NCBI GenBank assembly: GCA_023391335.1
Contig: JAEWBG010000112.1
Span: 55,501 to 119,500, forward strand
From: Pseudomonadota bacterium
Lineage (GTDB): Bacteria > Pseudomonadota > Gammaproteobacteria > Steroidobacterales > Steroidobacteraceae
DNA length: 64,000 nt
Direction of reading: 5' to 3'
Shown: positions 17,551 to 25,278 of the stretch, piece by piece
Layout of the letters: each line of letters begins with the position of its first letter
How positions within the stretch are numbered: the first letter of the stretch is position 1
Position numbers and translations under genes: made by a program
Notes under the pieces: generated by a model
Database searches by the model: none
Seen by the model: the letters and a program-made list of their open reading frames with translations, nothing else
What the model was told of the DNA's origin: nothing

Positions 17551-20160
17551 ATGGTTCATTCGAGGCTCGCGGCGGGCGTACTCGTGCTTTGTTCTCTTGC
17601 GTCGTCCTTTCCGACTCGCGCATGTGACTCTCCCGCTTCGATTTGCTCGAACCAAACAACGGGCAGCTTTTCCCTCATCCTCAAGGGTAAACCAGCGTCA
17701 GTGCTGGTCGACGAATCTGCGAATCCGGCAGTGCGACACGTAGCGGAGAGTTTCGCAGCCGACCTAGAGCGGGTCAGCGGCCACCGCGCAAGTGTGGTGT
17801 TCGATGAGCGAAAGTCTTCAGCGAATGCCGTCATCATCGGCGTACAAGGTCAGAGCCGAATCATCGACGAGTTGATTCGCAGCGGAAAATTGTCGGCCGG
17901 TGACCTTGCGGGGCAGTGGGAAGCTTTTCGCCAGGTCGTGATCGACCGGCCGTTTGCAAATATCGCACGTGCTTTGGTCATCGTCGGGAGCGATCGTCGC
18001 GGTGCAGTGTTCGGCACCTACGACGTCTCCAATAACATCGGCGTGTCGCCGTGGTACTGGTTCGCGGATGTTCCGGTACACAAACGCGCGGATGTGTTCG
18101 TGACCGCTGGTTCGCGCCAGGACGCACCTAAGGTGCGCTACCGTGGTTTCTTCATCAATGACGAGGCGCCCGCATTCAGTACGTGGGCACAGATTCATTT
18201 TGGCGGCGCTAACGCGAAGATGTACGAGCACGTCTTTGAGCTGCTGTTGCGACTCAAAGGCAATTACCTGTGGCCCGCCATGTGGCCGCCGCGTGCGTTC
18301 AACGATGATGATCCTCGCAATAAGGTGCTGGCGGACGAGATGGGAGTCGTGATGGGAAGCTCTCATCATGAGCCGATGACACGAGCACACGACGAATGGC
18401 ATCGCAATCGCGACAGCGGCATCACAGGAGGCGCATGGGACTACCAAACGAACGCAGACAATCTGCGCAAGTTTTGGCGCGGCGGCATCGAACGAATGAT
18501 GTCCAAAGGCAATGGAGAGCCGTATGAAAGTCTGGTCACCGTCGGAATGCGAGGCGATGGCGATGAAGCCATGGCCCAGGGCACGGCGATCGGGTTGTTG
18601 GAAAGGATCGTGGCGGATCAACGGCGGATCATCGCAGAGGTGACCGGACGTCCTGCTGAACAAACCCCGCAAATGTGGGCCCTCTACAAGGAAGTGCAGG
18701 ATTACTACGATCGTGGAATGCAAGTTCCCGACGATGTGACGCTATTGTTCGCCGATGACAACTGGGGCCAGATTCGTCGCTTGCCCACGGATCATCTCGA
18801 TCGCAAAGGCGGCTTCGGGGTTTACTACCACTTTGACTACGTCGGCGTGCCACGCAATTACAAGTGGCTCGACACGGTTCAGATTGAGAAAACGTGGCAG
18901 CAGATGGATCTTGCCTATGCGCGGCATGCGAGGGCGCTGTGGATCGTGAATGTGGGCGACATCAAGCCCATGGAATTTCCACTGAGCTTCTTTATGGATC
19001 ACGCCTGGAACCCCGAAGCGATGACGCTCGCAGCAGTCGCGCGATATCCGGAAAGGTGGGCGGCGGCGAATTTTGGCACTGTTCACGCCGCAAAGATTGC
19101 GTCGCTACTCAATCGATACAGTATGTATGCGGCACGTCGCAAGCCCGAACTCATCGATGCCAATACCTTTCGCCTCGGCTCCGTGAAGGGCGAGAAAATC
19201 GATGGAGGTGAGTTCGCCACGCTGGTGGGAGAGTGGCGCCAGCTGGAATCCGACATGCTTGCAGTGAAGTCAACGCTTCCTAAGGATGAGCTCGCCGCGT
19301 ACTTGCAGCTCGTCGAGCATCCCATTGCTGCGCTCTCGAATTTGTATCAGCTCTACTACAGCGTGGCTTTGAATCGCGCTCTCGCTGCGGCCAATGACGC
19401 TCGCGCTAACTTCTTCGCCGATCGGGCCGAAGCGCTGTTTCGTCGCGACCGCGAGTTGACACAGGCCTATCACAACGTGAACGAAGGGAAATGGGACGGC
19501 ATGATGTCTCAGGTGCATTTCGGTTACACCGGCTGGCAGCAGCCGGATCAAGAGGTGATGCCGGACGTCAAACGCGTGGTCGCAAGCGGACCCGTGCCAC
19601 CGATCGTTTTCGAAGATGCACAGCGTGTGGACGCGGCAGGTATGATCGCCATTGAAGCGCCGCAATTCAGCCGCGCGGTGAACAATAAAGAGCTGACATG
19701 GCGAATCATTCCACGTTTAGGGCGCACGGCGGGCGCGGTTACAGCGTTTCCGCAGGGGCGCGAGCCAACCAGCGAGCAAGACGCCGTTCGTTTGGAGTAC
19801 GACGTGACAGTGGCAAAGGCGGGCGATCTGACCGTTGAGCTTTTTCTGTCGCCGACACTCGACACCACGGCAAGAGGTAGTCAGCGCATTGGCGTCTCGA
19901 TCGATGATCGTCCCATGCAGGCGTTAGTGGTAAAACTTCTTCCCGCGCCCAATGCCACTGTCTTCCAGGAGCAACGCGACTGGAATGAAGCTGTCGAAGA
20001 CAACGCGCACGTCATTCAAACGAGCTTCCCCGATATCGGCGTCGGCAAGCACGTGATCAAGATTTGGCGCTTGGACGACAACATGGTGTTGCAGAAGCTG
20101 GTCGCGAGTACGGTGCCCATCCCTCTGTCGTATCTCGGACCCGCTCCAGTGGAAAGGTGA
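17551..20160 (+). CDS. GH115 xylan alpha-glucuronidase
   Basis: An 869-residue GH115 enzyme that removes (4-O-methyl)-glucuronic acid from xylan or long xylo-oligosaccharides. ATG 17551 follows GAGGTG at a good distance and begins a clean signal peptide (LAAGVLVLCSLASSF, cleavage near TRACDS); a longer TTG/GTG frame from 17425 is rejected. Family segments seen are NNIGVSPWYWFADVPV, KVRYRGFFINDEAP, LRLKGNYLWPAMWPPRAF, VGMRGDGDEAM, LLFADDNWGQIRRLP, VYYHFDYVGVPRNYKW and DHAWNPEAMT. The C-terminal beta-rich region (about residues 690-869) matches the usual extra domain of GH115. It lies downstream of the receptor and is probably co-regulated with it. Confidence 0.92.
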   Translation: MVHSRLAAGVLVLCSLASSFPTRACDSPASICSNQTTGSFSLILKGKPASVLVDESANPAVRHVAESFAADLERVSGHRASVVFDERKSSANAVIIGVQGQSRIIDELIRSGKLSAGDLAGQWEAFRQVVIDRPFANIARALVIVGSDRRGAVFGTYDVSNNIGVSPWYWFADVPVHKRADVFVTAGSRQDAPKVRYRGFFINDEAPAFSTWAQIHFGGANAKMYEHVFELLLRLKGNYLWPAMWPPRAFNDDDPRNKVLADEMGVVMGSSHHEPMTRAHDEWHRNRDSGITGGAWDYQTNADNLRKFWRGGIERMMSKGNGEPYESLVTVGMRGDGDEAMAQGTAIGLLERIVADQRRIIAEVTGRPAEQTPQMWALYKEVQDYYDRGMQVPDDVTLLFADDNWGQIRRLPTDHLDRKGGFGVYYHFDYVGVPRNYKWLDTVQIEKTWQQMDLAYARHARALWIVNVGDIKPMEFPLSFFMDHAWNPEAMTLAAVARYPERWAAANFGTVHAAKIASLLNRYSMYAARRKPELIDANTFRLGSVKGEKIDGGEFATLVGEWRQLESDMLAVKSTLPKDELAAYLQLVEHPIAALSNLYQLYYSVALNRALAAANDARANFFADRAEALFRRDRELTQAYHNVNEGKWDGMMSQVHFGYTGWQQPDQEVMPDVKRVVASGPVPPIVFEDAQRVDAAGMIAIEAPQFSRAVNNKELTWRIIPRLGRTAGAVTAFPQGREPTSEQDAVRLEYDVTVAKAGDLTVELFLSPTLDTTARGSQRIGVSIDDRPMQALVVKLLPAPNATVFQEQRDWNEAVEDNAHVIQTSFPDIGVGKHVIKIWRLDDNMVLQKLVASTVPIPLSYLGPAPVER

Positions 20161-20193
20161 AGCACCCGCCGCTTGCATTGACGAGTCAAACGT

Positions 20194-20955
20194 TCAAGCC
20201 GAGATGAAAATGTCGTCGTGAGCCAGTTCGATCAGGGCACGAGCCGCTTTGAGTGCGCGCTCGGGATCGCCATCCGCGATTGCTGCATATACCTCGCGAT
20301 GCTCGGGTAGTGCGTCGCGCAGTACGCGATGGCGTTTTTGTTTGAAGATCGTCGTTAGATCGATCGCGGCGCCAATCGTCGCGGACAAGGCCATCAGAGC
20401 CTCGTTCTCAGTCGCAGTGAGAATTTCCTCGTGGAATATTTGGTCGGCCGCACGGCCTTCGGGCGTGGTGAGCCCATGCTTCGCCATTTCTTCTAGAGCA
20501 TGGCCCATGCGTGCGAGTTGGCTCGAGGTGCGGCGGCGAGCCGCTAGTTCGGCGGCATGGGGCTCGACGATTCGACGCAACTCGAAAATGCCGCGGACGA
20601 ACTGACGGTCCGGCTCGCTTTGGAAGATCCAACGCAGGACATCCGGATCCAAGAAATGCCAGGAGCGGCGCTCGGTCACTCGCGTGCCGGCCCTCGGCCG
20701 GCTTTCAACCATGCCCTTGGCGGACAGAATGCGCATCGCCTCGCGGTAGGCCCCGCGGGAGGTGCCCAGCCTGTCGCTGGCCTCATGTTCGTTCGGCAGA
20801 AACGAGCCGGGCGCATGTTCGCCGCTCAAGATCGCGATGCCGAGATCCTGCGCGATAATGCCGTGCTTACGCGGATGGGTTTTCGCTGTCGATGGTCTGC
20901 GAGGCCGAGGAGGATTGCTCGACTTCTTCGGGCGGCGTGGCTTCGAGCTGGTCAT
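20194..20955 (-). CDS. FadR-type GntR transcriptional regulator (second copy)
   Basis: A 253-residue regulator. A basic, proline-rich N-terminal leader of about 28 residues (KPRRPKKSSNPPRPRRP) precedes the winged helix. That helix contains GSFLPNEHEASDRLGTSRGA and the wing SRPRAGTRV. The FCD domain follows, with DRQFVRGIFELRRIVEPHAA and DQIFHEEILTATEN. Family members such as UxuR, LgoR and DgoR sense hexuronates or aldonates. It is downstream of, and in the same direction as, the second GH39 gene, but 248 bp away, so it may have its own promoter. That gap shows no convincing site. It converges with GH115 (33 bp between stops). The ATG at 20955 lacks a strong ribosome site. Confidence 0.85.
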   Translation of the reverse strand: MTSSKPRRPKKSSNPPRPRRPSTAKTHPRKHGIIAQDLGIAILSGEHAPGSFLPNEHEASDRLGTSRGAYREAMRILSAKGMVESRPRAGTRVTERRSWHFLDPDVLRWIFQSEPDRQFVRGIFELRRIVEPHAAELAARRRTSSQLARMGHALEEMAKHGLTTPEGRAADQIFHEEILTATENEALMALSATIGAAIDLTTIFKQKRHRVLRDALPEHREVYAAIADGDPERALKAARALIELAHDDIFISA

Positions 20956-21203
20956 ATTGCTTTAAGAATTCTGTGGCCAGATGGTAGCACGCGAGCTTCG
21001 CCTTACGTGTCTCACACGCCCAGATCGTTCACGTATAAAGCCGCGATATGTCCAAAAGCGCTCGGAGAGCGCTCGCGTAAGTTCGCACTTTGAACACTCA
21101 ACGCGTCGATCATAGCGGCCCAGAAAAGGCCGCGGTACTTGCGCTTCCGGATTCGGCCGGACCGTCGAACCGGCTCTTTAGCACTGCCTTGCGGCAGTTC
21201 GCC

Positions 21204-22877
21204 TCAACGTGGGCAGGGTGAGTTCCGCAAGTCGAACTCGAGCAAAGACACGCCTTGGCGCGGCAGGGTGATCTGCAGCGCTAGTTTGCCTGAACGAATC
21301 GGTAAGGTTTGAGGCGATCCCATCTGGGCAAGCTTGCCGGCCGATTCGATCGAGGCATATTGAGCCTCGTTCAAAGTCAGCGGCGATCCGATCGTCTGCC
21401 AGGCGGTGAAGGCGTTGCTGTGCGTTCGATCGATGCGGCTCTCAGTCGTTACCGCACACTTGGCTCGCAGGTGAGCGACGTTCAATTGAACGTTTGCGTC
21501 GGGTCCGGACACGTCATCGTCGTGGTAGTACCAGCTCATGACGTAGAGTTTGTTGCCATCGATGCTGGCGAAGGCGGAGATGTCCGGCCGAGCACGGACG
21601 CTCTGCTGCATGATCTCATCCAAGGGAATTGCGGCATCGCTGCGAGCGGCGACACGATTTCCTTGCATACGATTGAACATGCGGAACACGTTCAAGACCG
21701 GCAGATCGATCCCGTTGGTCGCGAGCGCTCGGAATCCTGCGAAGTAGCGTTGATCTTCGAATTCGAAGGCCCACGTCAGGGCACCTTCTAAGTTGACGCG
21801 ATAGCGATCCGCCAGATCGAGCTTGCGAACGAAGCTCGCAGCCGTGTAGCTCGAATACATCGTGTTGTTGCGATATGCGAGTTGCGCACCTTGGCAGGCG
21901 GCGCAGGCTTCGGGATCGGATTCACCGATGATCACCGGTTTGTCTTTCAACGGGCTGTTCGCAATTTTGTCGAACCCCTCATCGATGGTTTTTAAATGAG
22001 CGCCCATATTCAGACGCACGTGGTCATCGATGAACGTCGCATTGCCTTTGGCGTGGAAGGAGACGAAATCGGTCGGTGTTTTTCCCTTGATCACGTGTTC
22101 AAGGAAGCCATCCATAAATTTGCCGCCGCTGCCTGCTGCATCGGGTCCGCCAACGCGAGCTGTCGGTAGGGCTCGACGCACCGCGTTCACTGCGTAGTCG
22201 TGCAGTTTGTAGAACTCTTCTGGAGTGCCGTACCAGTAGGCGGGGTAGTTGGCTTCGTTCCACGTTTCGAAATACCAGCGTTCCACTTCGGCGCGGCCGT
22301 ACCGTTCGACGCAGTGTTTCGTCCATTGATACACGAGCTCGCCCCATTTCGAGTAGTCGCGAGGTGGAAAGGCCCAGCCGTGCGGCACGGTGTAGTTGAA
22401 TCCGGGCCGCCAGTCCTGCCGATAAGGTTCGGGCTGTACCGAGAGGGCCTGTGGCATGAATCCAATCTCGACATACGGCCGCACCCCGCGCGCGAGATAC
22501 GTATCGAAGATGTGATCCACGATCGTCCAGTTGTACACGGGATTGCCCTGCGCATCTTCGGTGTACGCATTGGTGCTTCCCCACTTGAGCGCCGGTGTTC
22601 CATCGCCGCTCGTCAGTAGATTGTGGGTGCGAAAGTAGACCTCACGAGGCCGCAGCTTTCCCAACTCGCTGAGCAGCTTTTCTCCATCCTTCATCGTCGC
22701 GTAGTTCGGCTCATCCGCGCCGAAGAACCGCCAAATCGGACGCAGCGGTCCCAGCGACTTGCTCGCATCAACTTCGATCTTGACGGGAATCGTTTCGGCT
22801 GCCGCAACACCTGACGTGATGAAAGCGCACGCGATCAATGCAAGGTACTGGCGGGCTCGGTTCGTGGAGATGTTCAT
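21204..22877 (-). CDS. GH39 beta-xylosidase (second copy)
   Basis: A 557-residue GH39 enzyme. ATG 22875-22877 starts a normal signal peptide (LALIACAFITSGVAAA); a longer frame from 22913 is less likely. The acid/base is E208 in WYFETWNEANY and the nucleophile is E319 in PVIIGESDPEACA. The N-terminal segment RPIWRFFGADEPNYATM is typical of the Caulobacter XynB2-like xylan 1,4-beta-xylosidases. It is more likely a true beta-xylosidase than the first copy because of that N-terminus. It is divergent from the GH43-GH95 operon, with a structured repeat element between. Confidence 0.88.
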   Translation of the reverse strand: MNISTNRARQYLALIACAFITSGVAAAETIPVKIEVDASKSLGPLRPIWRFFGADEPNYATMKDGEKLLSELGKLRPREVYFRTHNLLTSGDGTPALKWGSTNAYTEDAQGNPVYNWTIVDHIFDTYLARGVRPYVEIGFMPQALSVQPEPYRQDWRPGFNYTVPHGWAFPPRDYSKWGELVYQWTKHCVERYGRAEVERWYFETWNEANYPAYWYGTPEEFYKLHDYAVNAVRRALPTARVGGPDAAGSGGKFMDGFLEHVIKGKTPTDFVSFHAKGNATFIDDHVRLNMGAHLKTIDEGFDKIANSPLKDKPVIIGESDPEACAACQGAQLAYRNNTMYSSYTAASFVRKLDLADRYRVNLEGALTWAFEFEDQRYFAGFRALATNGIDLPVLNVFRMFNRMQGNRVAARSDAAIPLDEIMQQSVRARPDISAFASIDGNKLYVMSWYYHDDDVSGPDANVQLNVAHLRAKCAVTTESRIDRTHSNAFTAWQTIGSPLTLNEAQYASIESAGKLAQMGSPQTLPIRSGKLALQITLPRQGVSLLEFDLRNSPCPR

Positions 22878-22959
22878 GGGTTCGGATCTTAACGAGTCAG
22901 GGACTGAACGCACGAGGACTTGAGATTTCTTGTGGCGAGGTGCGGATCACTTTGATTGA

Positions 22960-23061
22960 CGTCGGTAGCCCTGGTCAGGATCGTCGATCCAACATGGATG
23001 TTGGTCGCCGAAGCAGCTACAGGGATGTACTTGTGCGCGGTCCTGACCAGGGCTGCCGGCG
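22960..23061. repeat. MITE/REP-like structured element with terminal inverted repeats
   Basis: A perfect 14-bp inverted repeat, AGCCCTGGTCAGGA (22967-22980) and TCCTGACCAGGGCT (23041-23054), extends by seven further pairs including wobble to about 21 bp. The 60-bp interior contains GGATC-GTC-GATCC, CCAACAT-GG-ATGTTGG and TACA-GGGA-TGTA palindromes. The motifs 'acagggatgt' and 'catggatg' recall intergenic repeats known from many gammaproteobacteria. It fills most of the 319-bp gap between the divergent GH39 and GH43 genes, so it could influence both promoters or mRNA ends. No coding capacity is seen. Confidence 0.7.
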
Positions 23062-23196
23062 GCGATCACTACCCTCATCGACGATGGCGACGCGGCTTGC
23101 CCGATATCTTTTTCGCAGGTTGCGATATGAGCTTTCCGACTCGACCTATCCCCCAAACCTCGGTGTAATTGCTCCCATTGTTTCGCAGGGGGAGCA

Positions 23197-25263
23197 ATGT
23201 CGAACACCGTTCCAGGCACGCGCTCGCGTGTCTTCCTTCTTCTTTTGGGCTCGCTGTGTGCACTCGCTTGGGTGAGGAGTGCATGCGCCGAGACGTGGAC
23301 GCCGGATAACGGCAACGGCACGTTCACCAATCCGCTGTTCTATGAAGAGTTTTCCGACCCCGACATGATTCGGGTCGGCGATGACTTTTATCTCACCGGC
23401 ACGACGATGCATTCGATGCCCGGGCTGCCCGTGCTGCATTCGAAAGACTTGGTGAATTGGGAATTCCTCAGCTACGCGGCTGAGAAGCTCGATCTCGGCC
23501 CGCAATTTCGCTTGGAGAACGGCGCCAATATCTATGGCCAAGGCTTCTGGGCACCCTCGTTTCGCTATCACGACGGCACGTTCTATATCTTCAGCAACGT
23601 CAACAAACAGACGACGCAACTGTTCACGGCGCACGATCCACGAGGACCGTGGAAGCACACGCAGATGCACGGCTCATTCCACGATCTCTCGGTGCTATTC
23701 GATGACGATGGCAAGGTCTACATTGTGTGGGGTTATCGCAGCATTCAAATGGCGCAATTGAATGCGGAACTCACCGACATCATCCCCGGCACGCAGCGAG
23801 AAATCATCCCCAAGGACGCCGGCATGGGCGAGGGGCTGCACTTCTACAAGTTCAACGGCAAGTACTTCATCACCAGCGCGTGGTACGAGAACCGCATGCG
23901 CATGCCCGCGGCGCGAGCAGATCGAGCGGAAGGCCCGTACGAAGTGAATCTCGCGATCAGCAGCGATGAAGACTTCGGGCTTGCGCAGGGATATCGATTG
24001 AGCGACATGAAAGGCACGGTGCCGCCTTACGACATCAAGCCTGGCAATCCGCATCGCACGGGACTTTTGTCTCTGCATCAAGGCGGCGTGATCGAAACGC
24101 CTGCTGGAGAGTGGTGGGGATTTTCGATGATGGATTTCAATTCGGTCGGCCGGCTCACGGCGCTATCTCCGATCACTTGGAAGGATGGATGGCCCTATTT
24201 CGGACTGCCAGGCAATCTGGGCCGCACACCACGCACTTGGGTCAAACCTAAAACGCCGCAGCCGCAGCCGATCAAGACCCCTTATGTACGCGATGATGAT
24301 TTTGCTGGCGCGACGCTCAAGCCGATCTGGCAATGGAATCACGTTCCCGTCGACAGCAGCTGGTCGCTCTCCGAACGCAAAGGCTTTCTACGATTGCATG
24401 CACTGCCTGCGAAATCGCTCTGGGACGCGCGCAATACACTCACGCAGCGCTCCATCGGTCCGCGTTCCACGCCAGTTGCAGTGCTCGATACATCGGGAAT
24501 GATCGACGGGGACTTCGCTGGGCTCGCGTTGTTCAATCGGCCCTATGCGTGGATCGGTGTGAAGCGAACGAAGCAAGGCGCTGAAGTCGTTCGGTTCGAT
24601 GAGCAGACCGGCAAAGAGCAGCGGAAATCATTGGCAGGTTCGCGGATTTGGTTGCGAGCGGAGTGCGATTTCCTTACCGAGACAGCACGATTCTCATTCT
24701 CCACCGACGGCAAGCGCTTCGAGGAATTGGGGGATCCGTTTACGATGGTGTTTCAGCTCACCACATTCCAAGGCGTGCGTTACGCGCTGTTCAACTACAA
24801 CGTCGATGCGAAAGCCGGCGGCGTGGCCGATTTCGATTCATTCGAGGTCCTGCAGCCAGATCCGCATGGCTTGATGCGACCGATCCCATTCGGAAAGAAG
24901 ATCACGCTCACCTCATTTGGAAGCGAGAGGGGAATTGGGAGTGAAGGAGGGGACTTGAGCGAAGGTGCGCCAACGCCGTTCGCAGTGGTCGACTTGGGAC
25001 TGGGTAGAGTCGCATTGCGAGCAGGCGGCAAAACAATCACGATCGCTCAGGATGGTCGCGCAAAGCTTGATGAGCACAGTCAGTCTCAAGCATCAGCATT
25101 TCAGTGGATGGAGACGCCGACCGGAGAGCTGGTACTGATGTCGCTCGTCACGAATCGATATCTACGAATCGATCCGCAGAGCCACACCATTTTTGCGGAT
25201 AGTCCCGGTCCTTTGCCCGACGCCACCGACGGCGTGCGTTTTGTTTGGTCGCTAGTTCAATAA
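23197..25263 (+). CDS. GH43 beta-xylosidase/alpha-L-arabinofuranosidase
   Basis: A 688-residue GH43 enzyme with a GGGGGAG ribosome site directly upstream and a signal peptide (VFLLLLGSLCALAWV, cleavage after SACA). The five-bladed propeller carries the base D54 in FSDPDMI, the pKa modulator D163 in FHDLSVLFDDDG and the acid E212 in GMGEGLHFYKF. A GH43-C2-type beta-sandwich follows at roughly residues 360-555. A further beta-rich C-terminal domain of about 110 residues is not recognised. Expected substrates are xylo- or arabinoxylo-oligosaccharides; the subfamily cannot be fixed by eye. It is followed 15 bp later by GH95. Confidence 0.88.
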   Translation: MSNTVPGTRSRVFLLLLGSLCALAWVRSACAETWTPDNGNGTFTNPLFYEEFSDPDMIRVGDDFYLTGTTMHSMPGLPVLHSKDLVNWEFLSYAAEKLDLGPQFRLENGANIYGQGFWAPSFRYHDGTFYIFSNVNKQTTQLFTAHDPRGPWKHTQMHGSFHDLSVLFDDDGKVYIVWGYRSIQMAQLNAELTDIIPGTQREIIPKDAGMGEGLHFYKFNGKYFITSAWYENRMRMPAARADRAEGPYEVNLAISSDEDFGLAQGYRLSDMKGTVPPYDIKPGNPHRTGLLSLHQGGVIETPAGEWWGFSMMDFNSVGRLTALSPITWKDGWPYFGLPGNLGRTPRTWVKPKTPQPQPIKTPYVRDDDFAGATLKPIWQWNHVPVDSSWSLSERKGFLRLHALPAKSLWDARNTLTQRSIGPRSTPVAVLDTSGMIDGDFAGLALFNRPYAWIGVKRTKQGAEVVRFDEQTGKEQRKSLAGSRIWLRAECDFLTETARFSFSTDGKRFEELGDPFTMVFQLTTFQGVRYALFNYNVDAKAGGVADFDSFEVLQPDPHGLMRPIPFGKKITLTSFGSERGIGSEGGDLSEGAPTPFAVVDLGLGRVALRAGGKTITIAQDGRAKLDEHSQSQASAFQWMETPTGELVLMSLVTNRYLRIDPQSHTIFADSPGPLPDATDGVRFVWSLVQ

Positions 25264-25278
25264 GCGCAGGTGTAAGCA

